A stretch of 64,000 bases of DNA from an uncultured Pelagibacteraceae bacterium (GTDB lineage Bacteria; Pseudomonadota; Alphaproteobacteria; Pelagibacterales; Pelagibacteraceae), in NCBI GenBank assembly GCA_902534735.1, contig CACARD010000001.1, positions 1 through 64,000 of the forward strand. The letters are read 5' to 3'. The translations under genes and the position numbers were made by a program. This document shows positions 1 to 10,824 of the stretch, piece by piece. The number at the start of each line of letters is the position of its first letter. Position 1 is the stretch's first letter. Under the pieces are notes generated by a model. That model did not search any database and had not been told where the DNA came from. It was given only the letters and a program-made list of their open reading frames with translations.

Positions 1-649
1 AACTTGGTGCAACTGATAATAATGCAATTAATGACGATAGGAAGATCACAAAAGGTATGGAAAACCATCCAAACCAAAATCCAATTGCAGATAATAGTTT
101 TGCGTCTCCTAATCCCATGCCTTCTTTTTTTCTTACTTGTTTATAAAAAAAAATAATAGACCAAATTATTCCATATCCAAATATTCCACCAATTAAAGAA
201 TTTATATAATTAGGAAACATGGGATTTAAACTTGGTATAAAAGATTTAATAAAACCTAGAAACATCATTGAAAACGTAAGTTCATTTGGGATTATGTAAT
301 GTTTAAAATCAATAAAAAAAATTATTAAAAAACTTAAACTTAAAATTATTAAAAGTAATGTTGTAATACTAATGCCATAAAAAAAGTAAATAATTAAAAA
401 AAACAAAATACTTATTGTCTCTACCAATACGTATTGCGAAGAAATTTTTTTGTTACAATATCTACATTTACCTTTTAAAAATAAATAAGAAATTATTGGA
501 ATATTATCCTTCCAAGTAATTAACTTTTTACACTTTGGACAAAATGATCTTCCAGACACAACTCCTTTTTCTAAAGGTAAACGGTATATGCAAACATTTG
601 CAAAACTTCCCCAAAGTGCTCCTAGAACAAGTACAAATATGAAATCCAC
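1..649 (-). CDS. pilD: Type IV prepilin peptidase (A24 family), 3' end cut by the window
   Basis: This integral inner-membrane aspartyl protease would cleave the leader of type IV prepilins or type II secretion pseudopilins and may N-methylate the new end. Reading from a GTG at 647-649, the protein opens with a hydrophobic GALWGSFANVCIYRLP stretch. Two CxxC pairs follow at residues 37-40 and 62-65, the cytoplasmic zinc-binding loop of the family. The catalytic GxGD motif is clear as GMGLGDAKLL at residues 177-186. About 216 codons are visible; the family usually has 250-290, so only the last transmembrane segments are missing. The GTG start is chosen because an in-frame TAA lies four codons upstream and no ATG intervenes. 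No pilin gene is visible in this window, so the substrate is unknown. Confidence 0.9.
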   Translation of the reverse strand, partial: MDFIFVLVLGALWGSFANVCIYRLPLEKGVVSGRSFCPKCKKLITWKDNIPIISYLFLKGKCRYCNKKISSQYVLVETISILFFLIIYFFYGISITTLLLIILSLSFLIIFFIDFKHYIIPNELTFSMMFLGFIKSFIPSLNPMFPNYINSLIGGIFGYGIIWSIIFFYKQVRKKEGMGLGDAKLLSAIGFWFGWFSIPFVIFLSSLIALLSVAPS

Positions 650-721
650 AGAATATGATTATAATTTAATGTTTGATGTAATATGGATTAATCCGTCTAT
701 TACATATTGAACCATTAAGAC

Positions 722-742
722 TGCATCCTGGAGGTGGATGTA
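722..742 (+). promoter_or_regulatory. Hairpin with a Shine-Dalgarno-like loop
   Basis: Seven bases (722-728) pair with 736-742, with one G-T pair, leaving a 7-base loop that contains GGAGG. An ATG at 738-740 lies in the 3' arm and opens a 23-codon frame ending at 809, just before the phosphatase gene at 818. I see the structure directly. A role in translation control of the downstream gene is inference, and a chance hairpin is possible. Confidence 0.25.
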
Positions 743-817
743 TAAATTGGGTGTATTAATTATAATCTCCATTGTTGAAAAATTTACCAAAAATTGCTTA
801 AAATACTAGTTAAATAA

Positions 818-2107
818 ATGTTTCTATTTAAATCAAAAAAACCAATCGAACCTAAAAAAGAAGCTGAGCAAGTTAACGTCGACTTAGAACTTGTTACAAA
901 AATGAATCAAGACTTTGCTTTATCTCTTGATTTAAACGACACTCTGATGAATGCATTAAGAGTTATTATTGCAAGACTGAATGCAGAAGCTGCAAACATT
1001 TTTTTAATAAATGAGCAAAAAAAAAAATTTGAATGTATTGCATCACTTCATCAAGATTATTTAGATGAATACGAATTAGATCTAAAAGATGGTGTAATGG
1101 GCAAAGCTGTTCAGCAAAGAAAATGTATTCGTGTTGGTAATGTAAGAAAAGATGTTCGAGAGATAGCGGAATTTTATTTTGATTTAGATAATAAAACAAA
1201 TTTTACAACATATTCAGTATTATGCTCACCATTGATTGCGGCAAATGAATGTATTGGTGTAATACATTGCTTAAATAAAAAAACTGAAGATAAATTATTT
1301 ATAGAAGATGACAGAAAACTTCTAGAAACACTTTCGGCACCAGCTGCTTTAGCAATTAGAAATGCAAAAATGGCAAAAGAAATGGTTGAAAAAAATAAAA
1401 TTCAAAAAGAAGTAGAAATTGTTGGGGAAATTCAAAGATCTTTATTATCTAAAAATAAAGAGAAAGACTTTCCTATTTCAGGTATCAACATACCAGCAAA
1501 AGTTGTTTCAGGTGACTTTTATAATTTTTCAGATTTAGGAGATGGGAAATATGGATTTGGAGTTGCTGATGTATCTGGAAAAGGGATTAAGTCATCGCTC
1601 TTAATGTCAAAAGCATCAAGTCTTTATAGATGTTTAAGTAAAACTAATCTTTCAGCATCAGATTTATTATTTCAACTAAATAATGAAATATGTGAAACTA
1701 TTTCAAGAGGTATGTTTGTTACGATGTTAATTGGAATATACGACTCAAACAAAAAAGAATTACTATTATCAAGTGCGGGTCACGAACCTCCATTAATTTT
1801 GTCTGCTGATGGAACATTTAGTAATTTTTCTGAGGCTGGTCCCCCTTTAGGTATAATGCCTAAAACGAAATATCCTGAGCACACAATACCTTTTGAAAAT
1901 AGCTCAATGTACATTTTTACAGATGGAATTACAGAGATAAAAAATCCGAATGGGGAAATGTTAGGATCAGAAGGTTTTGAAAATTATATTAAAAAATATC
2001 AATCAACTGCGATAAACGAAAGACTTAAAACAATGATTGATGATATTCTTGGTGCTGGACACATACAAAAAGATGATTTAACAATAGTTGCTATAGATGG
2101 AAAATAG
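818..2107 (+). CDS. GAF domain + PP2C-type (RsbU/SpoIIE) serine phosphatase
   Basis: A cytosolic sensor-phosphatase of the kind that dephosphorylates an anti-anti-sigma protein in partner-switching pathways. Residues about 25-185 look like a GAF sensor domain, and a helical linker runs to about 210. The SpoIIE/PP2C domain fills the rest. Metal-binding acidic residues are seen in SGDFYNF (231-237, D233) and ADVSGKG (250-256, D251), and later in SAGHEPP, FTDGITE and KDDLTIVAID. There is no membrane segment or receiver domain. No anti-sigma kinase or STAS protein lies beside it, so its partner must be elsewhere. It meets the convergent rodA gene with no intergenic base. The family call is firm; the signal and target are unknown. 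Confidence 0.88.
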   Translation: MFLFKSKKPIEPKKEAEQVNVDLELVTKMNQDFALSLDLNDTLMNALRVIIARLNAEAANIFLINEQKKKFECIASLHQDYLDEYELDLKDGVMGKAVQQRKCIRVGNVRKDVREIAEFYFDLDNKTNFTTYSVLCSPLIAANECIGVIHCLNKKTEDKLFIEDDRKLLETLSAPAALAIRNAKMAKEMVEKNKIQKEVEIVGEIQRSLLSKNKEKDFPISGINIPAKVVSGDFYNFSDLGDGKYGFGVADVSGKGIKSSLLMSKASSLYRCLSKTNLSASDLLFQLNNEICETISRGMFVTMLIGIYDSNKKELLLSSAGHEPPLILSADGTFSNFSEAGPPLGIMPKTKYPEHTIPFENSSMYIFTDGITEIKNPNGEMLGSEGFENYIKKYQSTAINERLKTMIDDILGAGHIQKDDLTIVAIDGK

Positions 2108-3238
2108 CTAATAAACTGATATTTGTTCCTGATTATATATTTTACAACTCATAACAATACTTAATCCCAACATAATAGATAATAATGATGATCCACCATA
2201 AGACATTATAGGTAATGGTGCACCAACAATTGGCAACATTCCTAAAACCATTGCTATATTAACAAATACATATAAAAAAATTGCTGTAGCAAAACCAAAA
2301 CAGTATAATTTTGCAAAGAAGCTCCTTGAGACTAGTCCAACATTTATTATTCTATAAATTAATAATATGTATAAAAATAAAAGTATAATTGACCCAAGAA
2401 ATCCAAACTCTTCTGAAAAAAGTGTAAATATAAAGTCGGTGTGTTTTTCAGGTAAAAATTCAAGATAACTTTGAGTTCCTTTTAAATACCCTTTTCCAAA
2501 AAAACCGCCAGATCCAATAGCTATTTTAGATTGAATTATTTGATATCCAGCTCCCAAAGGATCTCTATCAGGATTAAAGAAAGTTAGAATTCTTGACTTT
2601 TGATAAGGTTTTAAAATGGATATAGCAAAAGGCAAAGATACTAATAATAACAATCCTGAATAAACAAAATATTTAATATTAAGACCTGCCAGCCATATTA
2701 TAGCAATTCCACTTCCTGCAATTAAAATAGAAGTTCCTAAATCAGGCTGCTGAATTACAAGATAACAAGGAATTATTAAAAGTATAATTGGTTGAATTAA
2801 AAACTTATAGCTTTGAATATCTGAGCTTTGAATTCTATGATAATATCTTGCAAAACATATTATCACAGCAATCTTCATTAATTCTGAGGGTTGTAAATTT
2901 AAAAAGTATAAGTTTATCCATCTTGTTGCACCAGATGCTGAAATCCCAAAAAATAAAACTGTTATTAATAAAACTAATCCTACAATATAAAATAAGTAAG
3001 CATTTTTATACCATGTTGAAACTCTCACAAAAGATAAAGTCAAGAATAAACAAAAAAATATGGATAATCTAATTATATGATTTTTTGTGTAAAAAGAAAA
3101 TTTACCTCCTTCAGTAGAGTAAATTGCAAATACGCTAATTGATCCTATAGCAATTATTAGTAGGATTAATAAATAATCAATAGATCTTAATTTATCTAAA
3201 AAACTATAATTGCTAGCTTGTATTCTCTCTCTTAACAT
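2108..3238 (-). CDS. rodA: Rod-shape SEDS glycosyltransferase RodA
   Basis: RodA is the SEDS-family peptidoglycan polymerase of the elongasome and works with the class B penicillin-binding protein encoded immediately upstream. The 376-residue protein is polytopic, with about ten hydrophobic segments. The loop GAGYQIIQSKIAIGSGGFFG and the stretch EFLPEKHTDFIFTLFSEEFG are characteristic of RodA/FtsW. The C-terminal GAPLPIMSYGGSSLL motif is also family-typical. Pairing with mrdA favours RodA over FtsW, which normally sits in the mur/fts cluster. The start codon overlaps the mrdA stop by one base, so the two are probably translationally coupled. It is the last gene of the mreBCD-mrdA-rodA block. 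Confidence 0.95.
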   Translation of the reverse strand: MLRERIQASNYSFLDKLRSIDYLLILLIIAIGSISVFAIYSTEGGKFSFYTKNHIIRLSIFFCLFLTLSFVRVSTWYKNAYLFYIVGLVLLITVLFFGISASGATRWINLYFLNLQPSELMKIAVIICFARYYHRIQSSDIQSYKFLIQPIILLIIPCYLVIQQPDLGTSILIAGSGIAIIWLAGLNIKYFVYSGLLLLVSLPFAISILKPYQKSRILTFFNPDRDPLGAGYQIIQSKIAIGSGGFFGKGYLKGTQSYLEFLPEKHTDFIFTLFSEEFGFLGSIILLFLYILLIYRIINVGLVSRSFFAKLYCFGFATAIFLYVFVNIAMVLGMLPIVGAPLPIMSYGGSSLLSIMLGLSIVMSCKIYNQEQISVY

Positions 3239-5187
3239 TATGCTAAACTTGTATTTCCATTATTAAATTGTTCTCGTAATTTATGTCTATCAATAATTCT
3301 TTTAATTAATTTACTTGCAAGTGGAGCTGCAGCTTTGCTTCCAGAGCCTCCATGTTCAATAATTACACTTATTGCATATCTTGGATCCTTATATGGAGCA
3401 AAAGCTACATATAATGCATGATCTCTTTTTTTGTATTCAATTTGATCAGTATCTAAATCTAGTTCTCTATCAAGATCGGTAATTCTTCTTACCTGTGATG
3501 TTCCAGTTTTCCCAGCAAATTGATACTTAGGATCGTCGTATCTAGATTTGTATGAAGTTCCATATTGTTCATTTGTAGAACCAAACATTGCATCTAATAC
3601 AAAATTAATATTAGACTTTTTGTGATACATTCTGTGGTAATATTCAATGTTTATATCATCTAAATAATTTCTTTCATGCAAAGGGAAACTAGATTGATCT
3701 ATTTTAATTTTATTTATTATGTCCTTATAATTTATAGTTTCATCTTTAATTATATGAGGTTTTATTTTATATCCTCCATTTGCAAGATGTGCAGTCATTA
3801 GACAAAGTTGAAGCGGTGTAGTCTGTATATAACCTTGTCCTATACCATTGATGACAGTTTCTCCTAAATACCAACTTTGCTCTAATGCACGTCTCTTCCA
3901 TTTAGTATCAGGAACCAATCCATTTTTTTCATCATTATAAACTTCTCCAAGTACATTGGTTCCAAGTCCATACCTTTTTGCAATTATAGATAATTTATCA
4001 ACACCAAGTAATCTTGCCATTTCATAAAAATATATGTCACAAGATTGTTTGATGGCATTTCTGAGCTTCATATACCCATGGCCCTCTTTTTTCCAACAAT
4101 GATATTTTACTCCATATAGTTCGTATGGATGCTTGTGACCTTTGCATCTTATTGTTTTATTAGGATCTAATATTCCATACTCTAGAGCTGCAAGGGCAAC
4201 TAATGGCTTGAAAGTTGATCCAGGAGAATAAAGTCCTGCAATTGACTTATTTATTAGGGGTTTTAACGGATTATTTCTAATTTCTTGCCAATCTTTCTGA
4301 TTAATTCCGTGTGTAAATTTGTTTGGATCATATGTTGGTGATGATGCCATTGCAACAACTTCTCCAGTAAATATGTCCATTGCACATATTGAACCTGCTT
4401 TTCCTTTTAACAACTCTTGGGCATATTTTTGAATTTCTATATCTATTGTTAAGTTTACTTTATTGCCCTGCCTTTCTTTGATGTAGTCTATTTGGCTTAT
4501 TCTTTTTCCAGATGCATTAACTTCATATCTTTTTATACCGTAGTTACCTATTAACATTTTTTCTTGTGAATTTTCTATTCCATATTTTCCTACTTTTAGA
4601 CCTGGAACAAAATTTTCTTTTATCTCAGGTTTTTCAAGATCTTTTGGACTAGCATCACCAACATAACCAACTATATGTACCAAATCATTTGCGTAAGGAT
4701 AAAATCTAGATGTTGATAGTACAGGTTTTGCACCTTCCAATTCATGTAAATATAAATTAATTTTTGAGAATTGTTCCCAAGTTAAATTATCTGAAACTAC
4801 TAGTGTATCCCAAGGTTTTAATCTTTCTTTTTTTTTATATAATTTTTGAACTTGAAACTTATCTAATTCAATTATATTTTTGATTTTAAATATTGTTACA
4901 TCAAAATCATTTATTTCATCTAATATTAAGTGTAATTGAAACACTCTATCATTACTCGCTAAAACTTTATTAAATTTATCTACAATTATCCCTCTCTGTG
5001 GAGGAGTTTTCCATTCACGGATCCTATTTTTATCAGATAAAATTTCATATTTTTCTCTATCAGAAATTTGTAAATTGTATAATCTTGAAGATATACCTGC
5101 AAAAAGTAATATTTTTGCTGCAGCTAATATAAACATCCTCCTTGTTATAACTCTACCTTTTTCTATATTTCTTCCTCTATTCAGCAT
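3238..5187 (-). CDS. mrdA: Penicillin-binding protein 2 (elongation transpeptidase)
   Basis: A class B PBP that cross-links peptidoglycan during lateral wall growth. A short cytoplasmic N-terminus precedes one transmembrane anchor at about residues 18-34, followed by the pedestal domain and the transpeptidase. The active-site SxxK is STFK at 324-327, the second motif lies in KQSCDIYFYEMA, and the KTG box is in AGKTGTSQVR near the C-terminus. At 649 residues the length is normal for PBP2. Its 5' end overlaps mreD by 11 bases, and rodA follows with a 1-base overlap. It forms a complex with RodA, MreC and MreD in known systems. Confidence 0.95.
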   Translation of the reverse strand: MLNRGRNIEKGRVITRRMFILAAAKILLFAGISSRLYNLQISDREKYEILSDKNRIREWKTPPQRGIIVDKFNKVLASNDRVFQLHLILDEINDFDVTIFKIKNIIELDKFQVQKLYKKKERLKPWDTLVVSDNLTWEQFSKINLYLHELEGAKPVLSTSRFYPYANDLVHIVGYVGDASPKDLEKPEIKENFVPGLKVGKYGIENSQEKMLIGNYGIKRYEVNASGKRISQIDYIKERQGNKVNLTIDIEIQKYAQELLKGKAGSICAMDIFTGEVVAMASSPTYDPNKFTHGINQKDWQEIRNNPLKPLINKSIAGLYSPGSTFKPLVALAALEYGILDPNKTIRCKGHKHPYELYGVKYHCWKKEGHGYMKLRNAIKQSCDIYFYEMARLLGVDKLSIIAKRYGLGTNVLGEVYNDEKNGLVPDTKWKRRALEQSWYLGETVINGIGQGYIQTTPLQLCLMTAHLANGGYKIKPHIIKDETINYKDIINKIKIDQSSFPLHERNYLDDINIEYYHRMYHKKSNINFVLDAMFGSTNEQYGTSYKSRYDDPKYQFAGKTGTSQVRRITDLDRELDLDTDQIEYKKRDHALYVAFAPYKDPRYAISVIIEHGGSGSKAAAPLASKLIKRIIDRHKLREQFNNGNTSLA

Positions 5188-5698
5188 GTTCTTGTTTTAA
5201 ACCTAGTAAATAAATTTGATTAAATATTTTTGCTACTGCTGGATAAATTAAAAATGAAAAAAAGGCTGTTGACATTAAAGTCCCATAACTAATATTTTTG
5301 TCAAAGAAAATTGCTAATACTGTAAAATGAATTGAGCTTACAATTAATATTGCGATAAAAAATAATATCCAATCGTAAATTAAATTAGGAACTAAAGTCC
5401 TTGTCCTAAAAAAAGACGCAATAACACATAGTAAAAGATAATTTATTGATGAAACACCTATTGGTAGATTTTGTACAACGTCGTTAATTACTCCTGCGAA
5501 AAAAATAAGCCCATAACCTAGCATCTCAGGTTTTCTCAACACCCAATAAAAAACAATTAAGTGAACAAAATTGAAAGATATATTTATTTTAAATATGTTA
5601 AATGAAAATGAGTAACCTGTTAGAGCAAAGAAAAATAATAAAATAATTGGAAAACCATTTAGTAAAAATTGGTAAAATTTTATATCTCCTCTGGCCAT
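5177..5698 (-). CDS. mreD: Rod-shape determining protein MreD
   Basis: A small inner-membrane protein of 173 residues with five or six hydrophobic segments and almost no soluble part. MreD sequences diverge strongly, so the call rests mainly on position: directly after mreC (adjacent, no gap) and overlapping the start of mrdA. The stretch PEMLGYGLIFFAGVINDVVQNLPIG matches the usual MreD pattern of a polar GxxxDxxxxxPxG signature in the third segment. It would belong to the MreBCD-PBP2-RodA wall-elongation complex. Confidence 0.85.
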   Translation of the reverse strand: MARGDIKFYQFLLNGFPIILLFFFALTGYSFSFNIFKINISFNFVHLIVFYWVLRKPEMLGYGLIFFAGVINDVVQNLPIGVSSINYLLLCVIASFFRTRTLVPNLIYDWILFFIAILIVSSIHFTVLAIFFDKNISYGTLMSTAFFSFLIYPAVAKIFNQIYLLGLKQEHAE

Positions 5699-6535
5699 TT
5701 ACTTATTTACCTGTACATAATTAAGTTGATTTAAGTTGCTAAAAAACTTCACATACTTTTTATTATCTTGAATTATTATTTTTCCAACAGGAATAGATGC
5801 TGGAATTGTACCATCTGAACCTGAAGTATATACAATTTCATTCTCTTTTATCTCATTTTCCTTTGGAAGGTATTCTAGTTCTGCGTATTCATCATTCCCA
5901 TTTCCTGAGAGTATTGCATTGATGCCACTTGGCTCAATAACGATTGGGATTTTGCTATTAAGATCATTAGCCAGTAATACTCTAGAGCTCAAAAAGTTAA
6001 CATTTACAACCTTTCCAATGTAATATAATCGATCTTTAACAGCTGATCCTAATTTAACTCCATTTTTTTGACCTTTATTAATTATCAAAGACTTTAAATA
6101 GGGGCTTTGTTTATCCAATAAAATCTTTGTTAACATATACTCTTTGGAAAAGAGATCTCTTTCCTCTATCAATTTTTTTAGAAGGGCATTTTCTGATTTG
6201 TAAAATTCAACCTCTTTTCTCAGTGAGTCAAGATCTAGGTTCTTATCTCTTAAAACTGAAAACTCTTCATACATACTCATATGATCTTGGAAGAGATAAT
6301 ATTTATCTTTTACATATTTAAATGGGCTTGAGACAACATATGATCCTCTAAATATTATATCTTTTGTAATAGACCTAAATTGATTAACTGGGCCAGTTTT
6401 AAAATACTCTAATGATAAAACTAAAATAGAAATTATTAATAAAGTGAATAATGAAAATTTTTGTCTATTTCCTTTTTTTAGAAATGCTGAACGAATAGCA
6501 ATTATAAAATCATCTCTACTCGTTTCTGTTGACAT
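5699..6535 (-). CDS. mreC: Rod-shape determining protein MreC
   Basis: A bitopic inner-membrane protein whose periplasmic domain links the MreB cytoskeleton to the wall synthases. The 278-residue protein has a basic cytoplasmic N-terminus, one membrane segment at about 27-43, a coiled coil at about 85-125, and then the beta-rich MreC domain. Typical signatures are NKGQKNGVKLGSAV and the late LEYLPKENEIKENEIVYTSG stretch. It lies 5 bases after mreB and abuts mreD, the usual order. Confidence 0.93.
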   Translation of the reverse strand: MSTETSRDDFIIAIRSAFLKKGNRQKFSLFTLLIISILVLSLEYFKTGPVNQFRSITKDIIFRGSYVVSSPFKYVKDKYYLFQDHMSMYEEFSVLRDKNLDLDSLRKEVEFYKSENALLKKLIEERDLFSKEYMLTKILLDKQSPYLKSLIINKGQKNGVKLGSAVKDRLYYIGKVVNVNFLSSRVLLANDLNSKIPIVIEPSGINAILSGNGNDEYAELEYLPKENEIKENEIVYTSGSDGTIPASIPVGKIIIQDNKKYVKFFSNLNQLNYVQVNK

Positions 6536-6540
6536 AATAT

Positions 6541-7572
<1,032 letters not shown>

Positions 7573-7576
7573 TTAA

Positions 7577-9151
7577 TTATATTCCTTTCACTTTTTGATG
7601 TTTAATATTTTGAGATGGTGCTTTTTTCTCACGTTTTATAAGCATTTTATTCAATGCATTTAAATATGCGTTTGCTGATGCAACTAAAGTATCTGTGTCA
7701 GCTGATTGACCTACTGTAGTCCTATCATTTTCTTCGATTTTTACACTAACAGTTGCTTGGGCATCTGTACCTTCTGTTACTGCATGTACTTGATAAAGAG
7801 ATAATTTTACGTCGTGAGGAAATAATTTTTTTATGCATTTAAATATTGCATCAACTGGTCCATCTCCTGTTTCAGTAGTATTCTTAATATCACCATAGAC
7901 ATCCAGTGTCATTTCAGCTTTTTGCGGTTCCCCTGTTCCGGCAAAAACTTTTAACGATTTTAAATTAATTGCATTTATTTTATTATCTACAATTAAACTG
8001 TCATCAACTAAAGCAACTATGTCTTCATCATAAATATGTTTCTTTTTATCAGCTAAAACTTTAAATTTTCCGAAAGCAGCTTGGATAATATCGTCTGTAA
8101 GATCTGAATAACCTAAGTCGGATAATTTATCTTTAAAAGCATGTCGTCCTGAATGTTTACCCATAACAAGTGAGGTTTTCTTAACACCTACACTCTCCGG
8201 AGTCATAATTTCATAAGTTTCTCTATTCTTTAACATTCCATCTTGATGAATTCCGGATTCATGAGCAAAAGCGTTTTTTCCAACTATTGCTTTATTAAAT
8301 TGAACTGGAAAACCAGTAGCATTTGAAACTATTTTAGAGGCTTTGCTTATTAGTTCTGTTTTAATTCCAGTATTATATGGCATTAAATCGTTTCTTGTTT
8401 TAATTGCCATGACTACTTCCTCTAATGCAGCATTTCCTGCTCTTTCACCTATTCCGTTAATTGTGCATTCTATTTGTCTTACACCCTCTGAAACTCCAGC
8501 TAATGCATTTGCTACGGCTAGGCCTAGGTCATTATGACAATGCGCAGACAATATAGCTTTATCTATATTTGGTACTTTATTTTTTAAATGTTTGATTGTT
8601 TTTGCAAATTCCTCAGGTATAGAATAGCCAACTGTATCTGGAATATTTATAGTTTTTGCTCCACAATTAATTGCAAGCTCAACTGTTTTGCACATGAAAT
8701 CCATATCAGTTCTTGTTCCATCTTCACAGGACCATTCTACATCATCAGTAAAATTTCTTGCATAAGTAACACTTTCTTTAATCGCTTCTAAAACTTGCTC
8801 GTTCGTCATCTCTAGTTTGTGCTTCATATGTAAAGGACTTGTGGAGATAAAAGTGTGAATTCTAAATCTTGGAGCATGTTTCAATGACTCGTGACATGCA
8901 TCAATATCTTTTTTTAGTGCTCTTGAAAGACCACATGGAATTGAGTTTTTCATTATTTTACTTATTTCAGAAACTGCCTCAAAATCTCCTGGTGATGCTA
9001 TTGGAAAACCCGCTTCAACAATATCTATTCCCATTTCATCAAAAACTCTAGATATTTGAATTTTCTCTTCGACACTCATCGATGCGCCTGGTGATTGCTC
9101 ACCATCTCGCATGGTCGTATCAAATATGTATAATTTTTCTTTATCTGACAT
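7577..9151 (-). CDS. leuA: 2-isopropylmalate synthase
   Basis: This enzyme condenses acetyl-CoA with 2-oxoisovalerate, the first committed step of leucine synthesis, in the cytosol. The DRE-TIM catalytic domain starts with FDTTMRDGEQSPGASMS, and the metal-binding SAHCHNDLGLAVANAL follows. The C-terminal LeuA allosteric dimer domain (from about residue 385) is present, including GDGPVDAIF, so feedback control by leucine is likely. I prefer the ATG at 9149-9151, which begins MSDKEKLYIFD; an in-frame ATG at 9172 would add seven residues. It follows ilvC and precedes mreB. Total length near 524 residues is normal for the long LeuA type. Confidence 0.95.
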   Translation of the reverse strand: MSDKEKLYIFDTTMRDGEQSPGASMSVEEKIQISRVFDEMGIDIVEAGFPIASPGDFEAVSEISKIMKNSIPCGLSRALKKDIDACHESLKHAPRFRIHTFISTSPLHMKHKLEMTNEQVLEAIKESVTYARNFTDDVEWSCEDGTRTDMDFMCKTVELAINCGAKTINIPDTVGYSIPEEFAKTIKHLKNKVPNIDKAILSAHCHNDLGLAVANALAGVSEGVRQIECTINGIGERAGNAALEEVVMAIKTRNDLMPYNTGIKTELISKASKIVSNATGFPVQFNKAIVGKNAFAHESGIHQDGMLKNRETYEIMTPESVGVKKTSLVMGKHSGRHAFKDKLSDLGYSDLTDDIIQAAFGKFKVLADKKKHIYDEDIVALVDDSLIVDNKINAINLKSLKVFAGTGEPQKAEMTLDVYGDIKNTTETGDGPVDAIFKCIKKLFPHDVKLSLYQVHAVTEGTDAQATVSVKIEENDRTTVGQSADTDTLVASANAYLNALNKMLIKREKKAPSQNIKHQKVKGI

Positions 9152-9235
9152 TGTATTTTTTAGCTCGAGCATAATACATGCTCTCGCTCAGATTGCAAAA
9201 TAATTTGAGAGAATTAACCCAATTTTAACATTAAG

Positions 9236-10267
<1,032 letters not shown>

Positions 10268-10275
10268 CTAATTAA

Positions 10276-10824
10276 TTATTTAAATATATCTGCACCTCTT
10301 GTCATAGCTACGGCTCCTGTTCTTGAAACACTCACCAATCCAAATTTTTTTAAATCCTTTGACATTTTGTCTATTTCTCGTCTTAAGGCTGTTATTTGAA
10401 TAACATTCGATTTTTTTGTTTTGTCTAGTAATACAGGATTATATTTTTTACAAGCTTTCAATGCACCCTCTAATTTATTATTTGGACCAACAATTTTAAA
10501 TAACGCCATCTCCTTAAAAATGACTGCTTTATCTTCTCTTTTAAAATCTGCAACCTTATGAACAGGAACAAGTTTTCTTAATTGAAGTTTAATTTGATTT
10601 ACAACTTGTGGTGTTCCTGTAGTTACAATTGTTATCCTTGATATCTTTAACTTTTCATCAACTTGGGCAACTGCTAAAGATTCGATATTATAACCTCTGC
10701 CAGAAAATAGACCGACTACTCTAGCTAATACACCAGCTTCATTGTCGACCCAAACGACTATGATATGTGTATCAAATTTTTCTTTTTTATTTGAAAAACT
10801 ATACGCTGATTTTGAATTAGGCAT
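10276..10824 (-). CDS. ilvH: Acetolactate synthase small (regulatory) subunit
   Basis: Regulatory subunit of acetohydroxyacid synthase, which binds valine and activates the catalytic subunit. After a 15-20 residue leader, an ACT domain is visible: HIIVVWVDNEAGVLARVVGLFSGRGYNIESLAV. The C-terminal ALS_ss domain follows. The 182-residue length is the usual one. Its start overlaps the ilvB stop by one base, consistent with coupled 1:1 synthesis. Confidence 0.96.
   Translation of the reverse strand: MPNSKSAYSFSNKKEKFDTHIIVVWVDNEAGVLARVVGLFSGRGYNIESLAVAQVDEKLKISRITIVTTGTPQVVNQIKLQLRKLVPVHKVADFKREDKAVIFKEMALFKIVGPNNKLEGALKACKKYNPVLLDKTKKSNVIQITALRREIDKMSKDLKKFGLVSVSRTGAVAMTRGADIFK

Noticed and set aside
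3038-3075. Poly-A/poly-T tracts here and throughout as terminators or slippage sites
   Set aside because: Homopolymer runs are everywhere in this AT-rich DNA, mostly inside intact genes encoding Lys or Phe; without a GC stem they carry no signal.
9152-9235. Attenuator or leader peptide before leuA
   Set aside because: CTCTC/GAGAG arms are present on the minus strand, but there is no leucine-rich leader frame and no T-run after the hairpin.
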